NCBI GenBank assembly: GCA_023101725.1 | Contig: JALJCO010007818.1 | Coordinates: 186,001-250,000 of the forward strand | Origin: Atherinomorus stipes | Lineage: Eukaryota > Chordata > Actinopteri > Atheriniformes > Atherinidae | Length of the DNA stretch: 64,000 bases | Direction: 5' to 3' | Part shown: in pieces, positions 56,006 to 64,000 of the stretch | Layout of the letters: each line of letters starts with the position of its first letter | How positions within the stretch are numbered: the stretch's first letter is position 1 | The notes under the pieces: generated by a model | The model's input: only the letters and a program-made list of their open reading frames with translations | Databases searched by the model: none | What the model was told of the DNA's origin: nothing | Translations under genes and position numbers: made by a program

Positions 56006-56638
56006 GTATAGGACGTAAAGATTACCGATAAAATGATAAACCGTGATAGAAGTCCAAACGATTAGTTATACCATTTCAAATTTTAAGTATCGTTAAAACT
56101 GTGATCTCATTGCCTGGAAAAGCAGCAGCAGTCCCAGTTTGCAATGTTTAATTTATGAAAACATGGCGGAGGGCAATGAAGGCGGCCGCATGGACAGTTC
56201 TCTGGAGAGTTTTCCCCCTTTTAAAAAGGACAAGTAGACGTTGAGACCCATTTTGGATCCTTTTAAAGATGCTTGGAAGGGATTTTAATAATACCGCAAT
56301 AACAATGATAACCGCGATCATTTTTGTCACTATAACAGTGATATGCAATTTTCATATTGTTATATCCCTTTTTAAAAAAAACGTTATTTACATAAGGTAA
56401 AATTAAAGGTAAAAACCTTATTGCACATCTGCAACCCTGAATTGGACAAGTGGTGCAGAAAATGAATGAATGAATTCTTGTACATTTAAATTATTCCCCC
56501 TATAAGGTAACTGCATATTGAGGTAAAACCTTGAATCTGTGGCAACATTCTGCTAATAATCTTTTTTGTTAATAGCTAAACAAATCTCAGTTTTACAACC
56601 TGAGGTCTGTACATCGTAGCAGGATCAGTCTTACCTGA
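56006..56638. other. Possible hAT-like sequence
   Basis: AGATTACCGATAAAATGATA and GTGATATGCAATTTTCATAT resemble hAT MITE subterminal sequence, but no clear termini or TSD were found. Confidence 0.3.
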
Positions 56639-56988
56639 TAGAGATGTACCAATCCATTTTTTTCCGATCCGATACCGATACCTGAGCTGAGCGTATCAAT
56701 CCGATACCCGATACCTCTGTTGAATGAATGAAGCAAATACCTTGTCATGTGAGTGAGGCATGAGGCTTGGCATAAACATTTAGCCTTGTTAAAAAAAAAG
56801 GTAACAAATATAAATGTGCTTATTATTATTTATTAACAAATAAAGTGTTCATTTATTACGATATTAATAAAAACAGAAATGTTTGGATCAGAATGCAGGA
56901 TCGGACACATTCATCCGGTACCCGATCCAGCTAATTTGTCAGTATCGGAGCCAATATCTGATCTGGGTATAGGATCGGTGCACCTCTA
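56639..56988. mobile_element. hAT MITE
   Basis: 350 bp from TAGAGATGTACCAATCC to GGATCGGTGCACCTCTA, near-perfect 17-bp TIRs. Repeated GATCCGATACC and CCGATACC words lie inside the left end. The TSD is not conserved (TTACCTGA left, TTGCCCAG right). Non-coding. Confidence 0.8.
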
Positions 56989-59900
56989 TTGCCCAGCCTG
57001 CTCTTGACAAGGATCAGTTTCCAGCATCAGTTGCCATAGTAATAAGAAGTGAACCAGCTTCATGATACCAGAGCAGAACCTGAAGTAACCTCAGTATGAA
57101 CACAGGTGAAGGTGTCACCTCCGTACCAGCTAGTTAACAGTCATCATTGGTCATTTAAATCTAAATCCATCCTTTTTGTTATACAGTAAAGCACACATAT
57201 CAAGAGTCAGAAAACCAGGACTGAGATCCCTGTAACATATCCTAGTCTATAGTTAGTCTGTGTTTTTAGCAGCAGTTAACCTCTTTTTTAATGGCCACAT
57301 GTTTCCCCCGAAGATTACAAAACCCTCCAGAAGGTTTTTGCAACACTCTTCTTGTCTAGAGCTCCATGTATATGAGATACAGTATATGCAATGCAGAAAA
57401 TCGTCACACACACGAGCAAGCGGCTATCCTAACATATAGCAAAACAATGAGGAGAAGTTCAGCGAAAACTATCGAGCATCGGCATCCTAACGCAGCACAA
57501 GTCCAACCCCAAGTAATTATATGGGAATGTAAGAAAAACATCAGAACAGCACTGTCCACTCAAGCAAACCACACGAACAAGGCGACACATGAAAGCAGAG
57601 ACTCTGCTGATTACAAAGATGTCTTCCTCATCACTGTGGGACAGAAACTCTGGGAGCGAGCAGCCAATCAGAAATCATGTCCTCCATGTGTCCTCCTATG
57701 GCTCTGCTTTGTTTGACATGAATCATGAAGGTCCTGCTGGTTTCCATGGAGATGAAGGAGGTTTTATAGTGAAGTATTCACCTTTCCTGTCATATACTGT
57801 GTTGCGCTTCACTTCTTTCTGGGTCTTCATGATTTTTCTAAGGTGAATGTGGGGGCTATCTCTGGATTCTCTTGACTCTGACCATTGATGGAGGTGTCCA
57901 TCATCATCATCAGGTGATGACTTCCTGACATATTTTTCTGCGTAACATCTCTGTTAAACATCTGAGAAACTGCTCGGGTTCACTTTTACCTTCTGCTTTT
58001 GCAGTTACTCATTCCTAGATTAACTGAGTTGTTATCTTCTGGATTTCACTGAAATGAATGTGGTTTTCTTTCAGCGGGCGATAACATTGACATTTTCTAC
58101 TGTGTTCCAGGTGAATTTGCTCTGACACAGAAACACATATATTTATTCTGACACTTCTGGAGTAATCCCACATGTCTCAGCTTTCTGTAGAGACCAAGAT
58201 TAAACAGCCCTTGTAGTTGTGAAGATATACTTTATTTATTTTGGGTTTGTTATTTCAGACAGGCAGCAGAAAAGTAGGCCTTGTGAAGACAACGGTATCC
58301 TCTGGTGGTGGTAACCACTGGGAGCTGGATTAACCACAGAAAACATAGTTTTGATTTATTAAGCTTTCAGGAACACTGGATTAAAAGATCATTTTGAGGA
58401 TGTCATCTCAGAGTAACATGTTGATAACACTTTGACCTTTTGTGTTTAAGTTTGTGTTCCTACAAAGAACTGCTGCAGCACTCAGATTCTCAGCCAGGAG
58501 GTCGAAAACCCTCTTACCACCTGCAAATTGTTGATTTTTTTTTTCTTTTTCTTTCATTTGAAGCTTAACTACTCCTGCCCTACCAGCTGCACTCCACATC
58601 CATCATCCCCTTATAAGACGCGGCCCGGTCTTGCATCATCAGCAGCAGAACCCTTTGCCCTTTCCAAGCCCATAAGAAAAGCTGAGCTGGTCTTTTTAAA
58701 GAAACTGGATGTTTGTTCGAGATCATGCTGTCAGAATAACTTATTCTGAATCACTGTTAGGAAAACGAACATTTACGACTGACTTGCTTTCATAAAGTTT
58801 CCTCAGTTTCTTCATAGGTTTCTGCTTCAGGAAGAGCTTGCTTTGCAGCTTTTGGACTGAAAGATGTTCTTCTTTACATGATGCATCACAGAGCATAAGA
58901 GAGCTGGCTGGTCTGTGATGGTCCCGGGGTCAGAAAAGAGCTGAGTTGTGAGTTTAAAGGAAACCAAACTGTTTCCTTTGCTCTTTTTAAGTGTTCAGAT
59001 TGTGAAGAAATGGTTGGAACATTCATTTGAGGTAACTTGAGGCCATGAGTTCCTCTGATAAAAAAGAACAGAGGCCAACTCATGGTGTGTAAGTATAACT
59101 GATTTATAACACTTGCTGGACAGTATACCATTTTATACAATTTTTTTTTTTTTTTTTAATAAATTTGTCATATACCACAAACATTGGTTTAAATAACCTA
59201 AACAGTGCTGGTAACATGGTGCAGCAGGAAACTGTAGTAGGGGGATCTTTCTCACTGCTGCACCACTAAACATCCAGCCGAGCAGTGAAAACAGGAGAAA
59301 GTTTAGAAAATGAAGCTGCAGCAGATGTTAAAGGTCAACATGACAAAAAAAGAAGCTGTTGTCTGAAGGTACTAGTTACAACTAGTTACCGAAAATTATA
59401 TTGAGCTAAAGTTGTTGCTGGAGGTGGCAAACAAAACAACTGGTGTGACCTCAGCAAGCATGCTTCTGGGGTATCGAGAAGGTCCGAAACTAAGATCAGC
59501 AGGTAGCTAACAAACACTCTGCTAGCAATTAGTGGTGTTCAGACAAAAACATCTGTCTTTGACTTTGTAACATGAAGGGAGAATCTGAACCTGCTGTCTG
59601 CTAGTTGCTGATGTCAGGACTTGGCCTGTGCACGTTGTCTTAAAGGGGTGGCCAGAGACGGAGCTGTGAATTTAGCAAGTTGGTCTTGCACATGCGCTTT
59701 ATTTAAAAAAAAAACTTGCTAACAGTGTGTTTTCTGAATTGCCACAAACATCTTCTATACCGCCGTTAATAGACGCTAACAGAGCTACTCTAGTGTTTTG
59801 GTTTGGCAGATGGAGAGAAAAATGCGGTTTCTCTGATATGAGAAAGAAATTCAATATTCTAGTTGTGCCCAAGAAATTGTTGCAAAAAAAACCCTGCGCG

Positions 59901-60242
59901 AGTGGGAAACGTATTTAGTTTTAATGCTGCAAAGTCAGTGCAGAAGCAGGTTTGTGTGTCTAAAAGGGTCGGCAGTGACTATGTGAACATCTTGGTGAAG
60001 AAAAAAATGCAGGTTTGTGTTGGGCAAACAAATTCATATGGAGATGAGCTTTTTTTTTTTTTTTTTTTTGCTGTACTTGCTCCTGTTAGATTGATGCTTC
60101 ATCAGGGAAACTTCCAGCATGAAGCTGAATATTTTCCATGTGGACGCTGTAGACTGGAAGACAATCATCTCATGTTTTCTGTGACAGTTGGCCGCTCAAC
60201 CAGACGAAGTCTGCAGAGATAGACTGTTGGTTTTCTTCTTGG
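56989..60242. other. No recognised feature; poly-T runs
   Basis: Poly-T at 59141-59157 and 60050-60069. Several frames of 60-119 codons have no domain. This is the longest stretch in the window without a recognised mobile element. Confidence 0.4.
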
Positions 60243-60257
60243 CCAGCAGGGGGCAGC
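60243..60257 (+). promoter_or_regulatory. Strong CTCF-type motif
   Basis: CCAGCAGGGGGCAGC matches the vertebrate CTCF core at every strongly conserved position. It lies outside any recognised transposon. CTCF binds such sites to shape chromatin loops and insulators; occupancy is not shown by sequence. Confidence 0.6.
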
Positions 60258-61430
60258 ATTGACCCTCACTGTGCTCAGCGCTCAGCCTGGAGGATGAAGG
60301 AAGAAATGATGCGGGACCCTGCGGAGGGAGAATGATTCTGGCAGGCCTCTCTTCCTCTGCGGTTGTGTTTTCTGTAATCTGTGGACCTCAGAGAGCTTCT
60401 TTGATTCTCTGCCTGTTCACCCTAAATCTGTAACACACTCTTTATTCTAATCAATCATCTATTCAGCTTATTCTTCTAAATTAATGCTGGAATCATTTGT
60501 TTTCCGTGTGCTAACTGGATTTCCTGTGTGTGTTATGTTGCTGTAAAGGTCGAAGTCATGAAGATTCTACGTCTGATGTGAAAGTGAGCATTTTAAATTG
60601 AATCCCAGCTGCAGATCCGGTTTAAAGTAAGGGTTACACGAGCCCTGTGATTATATTACTCTAGTGTGTGTGTGTATATTGTGACTGAGGGGAAGCGTGC
60701 AGTGTAACGAATTTAGTGAAAAGAGCTCAGCCATGAGAACGGACATGAGATATTGAGCTGACAAGAGGAACTTAGCCTGCCACGCACACACACAGCGTGC
60801 AGAAGGTAACTCACCGTGATGCACCCATACAAATCCCAGTCAAGCTTTATTCATCCGCAGATGTGAGGCGGTGATGTGACGGGAGTCGCCAAAACTAATC
60901 TGCATCAACACGTTAAGCTTTCTCTCTCTCTCTCTCTCTTTCTCTCCTTTTTCTTTTCTCTGTTTTGCTGTGACTTGTGGAAAAGAAGTTACAATAACGA
61001 CGGAGTTGTTTTAAGAACAGGAAGATCACCCAGCTAATAAAATATCTTATTTTTTAATCTCACTAATTTTTTTTCGTATTATTCCGGATTGTTGAAGAGA
61101 TGGCGGTTGGAGCAAATGTCTTTGGTTTTGGTTTTTCGGTGTAAATGAACAGCCAGTCTTCAGGCTGTGATCTACATCCACAGTTCACTGCTGATTTAAC
61201 AGACTCCCCCCATGGCCTCCCAGCACCCCAGAGGCCACACACACACACACACACACTCACGTTTCCCTTCAACAGGTGTGATGTCAGCAGGAGCTCAGCA
61301 TGGCGCCACATGTTTCCATGGTAACATGGCGCCTCGCGAAAACGGTTGCTCTCATCTCCTTGGATCGTCTTTTTCTTCTCATTCTTTGCTTTTCTTCTTC
61401 TCCCTTTTCCCCCCTCCTGCCTGCTTTCCC
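60258..61430. other. No recognised gene; (TC)n and (CA)n
   Basis: TC repeat at 60920-60939 and CA repeat at 61236-61256. No supported exon. Confidence 0.45.
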
Positions 61431-61606
61431 TTCACCCCCCCCCCCCCCCCTCCCACGCGAGGGGGGGGAAGAATATTTAATATTTTATATTATATTGCTT
61501 AAATATAAGATATAAAAAAAAAAAAAAAAAAAAAAGAAAAAGAGGAGGGATGGTTTAAGAAAAAAAAAAAAAAATTAAAATTAAAAGGGAAGGGGAAATT
61601 ATAGGG

Positions 61607-61649
<43 letters not shown>

Positions 61650-61690
61650 AATAATATAATAAGAAGTTATAAAGAAAGGAGAAGAAGGAA
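61431..61690. repeat. Poly-C/poly-G/poly-A tract (purine block D)
   Basis: C16 at 61435-61450, G8 at 61461-61468, then A runs up to 40 or more near 61607-61647, mixed with G. Abrupt edges, like blocks A-C. Confidence 0.8.
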
Positions 61691-61708
61691 AATCCCTGGG
61701 GAAATTAC

Positions 61709-61865
61709 CGTGGAGTGCGAAAGTTTAGACACCCTCCCATTAAAGACGTGGAAAAAAAAATGAAGTGCCAGTGAGATAAGTTGAAATTGACAAAAGTAAT
61801 AATAATGAATATAATAATATTAATAATAATAATAATAATGCATAAACCACACTTGTAGGTTTTTT
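61709..61865 (-). mobile_element. Tc1-like element end
   Basis: 'GTGGAGTGCGAAAGTTTAGA', 'CACCCTCCCATTAAAG' and 'GAAATTGACAAAAGTAATAA' match the left part of 55708-56005. An AAT-rich microsatellite (61797-61838) has expanded inside it. Confidence 0.55.
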
Positions 61866-62574
61866 TCAATGTCATGAACCTGATCAAAACCCACTTTATC
61901 CCCCTTATTTATGAACTTTCTGTCATGATCAAAGGCAGAGAAAAGAACAGATGTAAACTTGCAAGAAGCAATTTATCTTTGGGTATGGAAATTAGCGGGC
62001 TGCAAGCTAGCGGGACGAGCTAGCTAGCATGTAGAGCCAGCTCTGAGCAGCAGGGGGGGGGGGGGGGACTCGTCAAGTCAGAGGAAATTTGCTAATGCGC
62101 TGCTGGCAGAAGCAGAGTCCTGGAAAATGACACACGATGTGTGCTTTTGGCTTAAAAAGAAAAAGCGGATCAATAACATCTGTATGTATAGAATCATAGG
62201 AAGCATGGCGTTTGGTGCCGGTTCAATCATTTAAGCAATCTGTATGAATGTCAGTGTGTAAAGGGCGATGAAGCGAGCCTGTGATGGACACCACTGGTTT
62301 ACCGTCGCCATTCATCAACAGCTGATAGAACCTGAACATGAACAAGGGATTACTTTGGAGAAAACTTTGTCCAGCTCAACGATACAGCGCTACATTTACA
62401 AACATCACTTCAAACTTTAATGTGCAGAAAAAGAAGCTGTATGTTAACTTTGTCCAGAGCTCCATCAGTGGCGTTGACCTCTCTGGGCTCGGGGGCATCT
62501 GGGATGCACATTGAAATGTGAACTGTGGTCAGACTGATCAGTATTCCATGTGTTTGTTGATAGAAATGGAGCAG
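61866..62574. other. No recognised gene; G15 at 62053-62067
   Basis: GCTAGC-rich stretch at 62005-62025 and a 15-G run. No supported frame. Confidence 0.35.
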
Positions 62575-62785
62575 CAACCAGTCCAAAAGCCTGCTTCTGT
62601 CATGTAAGCGGTTGGATCAGAGTTCTGCAGAGATTTTTCACCTTCAGGACGTTCTCCAGGGACGTCCCTGCAGCTTTCAACAACACAATGCAAAACCAGA
62701 TTATTCTGCATTACAGCAGCGTGGCTGAAGGAGAGGTTGGTGCTGGACCGGCCTGACTGCAGCCCTGACCTGTTCCCATACTGCT
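62575..62785 (+). mobile_element. Tc1/mariner transposase catalytic-region remnant
   Basis: Plus-strand DNA resembles the block encoding 'FQQDNAKPH...WPACSPDLSPIE' in a teleost Tc1-like family. Landmarks are GGACGTCCCTGCAGCTTTC, TACAGCAGCGTGGCTGAAG and GACTGCAGCCCTGACCTGT. The frame is broken, and neither terminus is visible nearby. The family appears close to that of 23843-26991. Confidence 0.65.
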
Positions 62786-63877
62786 GAACAAAGTAACAGC
62801 TCCAACTCTGGATACCGTGTCTTCAGAGCGCTTTCACACTCTTCATTTCAGCATGGGCTGCACTCGCTGGTCTGTAACAGTAACTTGGAGAGCGCGTGCT
62901 GTTACTACGTAAACATGCACTTATATTTGTTAAAAGCATTCAACAGCCACATGTGTGCCCTTCTTATACGGGGGGGGGTGTGGTGTGTGTGTGTGTGTGT
63001 GTTTTGGGCTCCATGCTGATGCACTATGGGGGTTTTTGGATGTCATTCACATCCAGCTGTTAGCCAAATCCAAGAAAAATAACAAGAAACACACACGCGT
63101 GTTGTGTTTAACTCTGTTTGTGCGTGTAACGGTGCATGTATATGCATGACAGAGAGGAGGGAACTTTCACTTTAATATATCAAGTAACCAAGGAGACTTG
63201 TGCCCTTGATCAATATTTGATTCTCTGCCACTCCAGCAGATTGTGTGTGTGTGTGTGTGTGTCCAGTGATTTTACTATAGAGGTTGTGGCTCAGGTCCAA
63301 CATGTGTGTCAGCACAGAGAACAGTAGCCGGCTGCAGTGATGGCTTACATTGATTTTCTTATTGCAGGAACGGCAGTTTGAGCCAAGGTGGCACCCGTAG
63401 CGCCCCTCTACAGGGGGCAAGGAGATGGCCGTGTTATTTTTAATATTCATGTTCCAGCTGCCTAAATGGATGTTTGTGTGGTGACACACAGCTGGAGGTG
63501 GAAAGCTGCCAGTCAGTACCGCCCCTAACCAAAGTGAGGCCCCAGGAGAAGGGTCCAGATGAGGCCCCCCACCCCGGGCCATGACATCCAGGTCACTGTC
63601 CAGAACCCTTAAAAATGTATGAGTGAATAGTTAAGGGTTTGGGCAATATGTAAAAAATTGAAAGGCCTTTGAAGATTTGACTGCAGTTTCTGATAACTTA
63701 AAGGTACAGTGTGTAAAAAAATCAAAGGTCAGTGGCAGAAATATGCCATATATAATTCAAAACTTTGTTTCTATTTATGTGTAATTGCTTCACCAGAACA
63801 AATGTTATGTGTTTTTTTTTTCTTAGAATGAGTCATTTATATCTACTTGTTGGGGGGGGGTGCACATACAGTGGCTT
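62786..63877. other. No firm gene; two (TG)n repeats
   Basis: TG repeats at 62983-63002 and 63242-63262. TTTTCTTATTGCAG ending at 63367 would be a fair splice acceptor, followed by 24 open codons and a stop; I list it as a weak idea only. A CTCF-like match (CTACAGGGGGCAAGG) is near 63401. Confidence 0.35.
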
Positions 63878-64000
63878 GCAAAAGTATTCATACCAATGAC
63901 CAAAACTCAATTGCTCAAAACAGAACAAAGCAAAAGTGAGTTTCACCTTTTTATATGAAAGGAAATGGCACAAACACAACAATCCATCACTGTTTTTGTT
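63878..64000 (+). mobile_element. Tc1/mariner-type element start, cut by window end
   Basis: ACAGTGGCTTGCAAAAGTAT at 63878 is the terminus of a very common teleost Tc1-like group (CAGTGSCTTGCRAAAGTATTC). The element runs off the right edge, so its coding state is unknown. Confidence 0.75.

Noticed and set aside
63395..63415. Second strong CTCF site
   Set aside because: CTACAGGGGGCAAGG deviates at the left side of the core; too weak to list as a separate site.

Overview
This window looks like nuclear DNA of a bony fish, probably a percomorph-type teleost. The call rests on interspersed repeats I recognise as teleost families: Tc1/mariner copies, hAT miniature elements ending in TAGGGCTG, fish LINE fragments, a tRNA-derived SINE, and many (CA)n and (ATA)n microsatellites. 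There are no bacterial operons, no CRISPR array and no complete protein-coding gene. Almost all open frames of 60-190 codons are chance frames in repeats or low-complexity sequence.

The only segment I support as a host exon is 51953-52103 (+). It has a pyrimidine-rich acceptor, 50 open codons and a GTAAGT donor. I could not name the protein. The flanking tens of kilobases are therefore best read as intron or intergenic DNA. A possible second exon near 63368 is much weaker.

The rest is a dense pile of mobile elements, many dated relative to each other by nesting and target-site duplications (TSDs). From left to right: a hAT MITE (0.6 kb); a TTAA-flanked MITE beside a Tc1 remnant that holds a hAT MITE (3.4-4.7 kb); a 1.8 kb inverted-repeat element (5.65-7.48 kb); LINE pieces; a TAA-flanked MITE inside an older dispersed repeat that also carries 36 consecutive Gs (8.7-10.1 kb); a 72-bp Tc1-type MITE inside a hAT MITE (12.2 kb); an L1 3' end with a 13-bp TSD (14.0-14.7 kb); hAT composites (14.8-18.5 kb); and a Tc1 copy split by a SINE (19.3-20.8 kb).

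Next come a 2.1 kb hAT element and a 3.1 kb Tc1-type element, each holding about 1 kb of purine-rich sequence (21-27 kb); a Harbinger-like nest (29-30 kb); an inverted copy of the hAT composite (33 kb); a SINE fragment split by a MITE (35-36 kb); a Tc1 split by a hAT that is itself split by another hAT (40-42.4 kb); a Harbinger-like double nest (43.7-45.9 kb); and a second copy of the 19 kb Tc1 family (49.5-50.5 kb). After the exon there is a second copy of the TTAA MITE (53 kb), more Tc1 ends, a hAT MITE and a strong CTCF-type motif (60.2 kb).

I found no new multi-gene system. The points most worth following up are the unnamed exon, the purine-rich blocks inside transposons (which may be assembly artefacts), a hAT composite that seems to have moved as one unit after being nested, and transposons carrying close matches to CTCF, YY1 and TCTCGCGAGA motifs.
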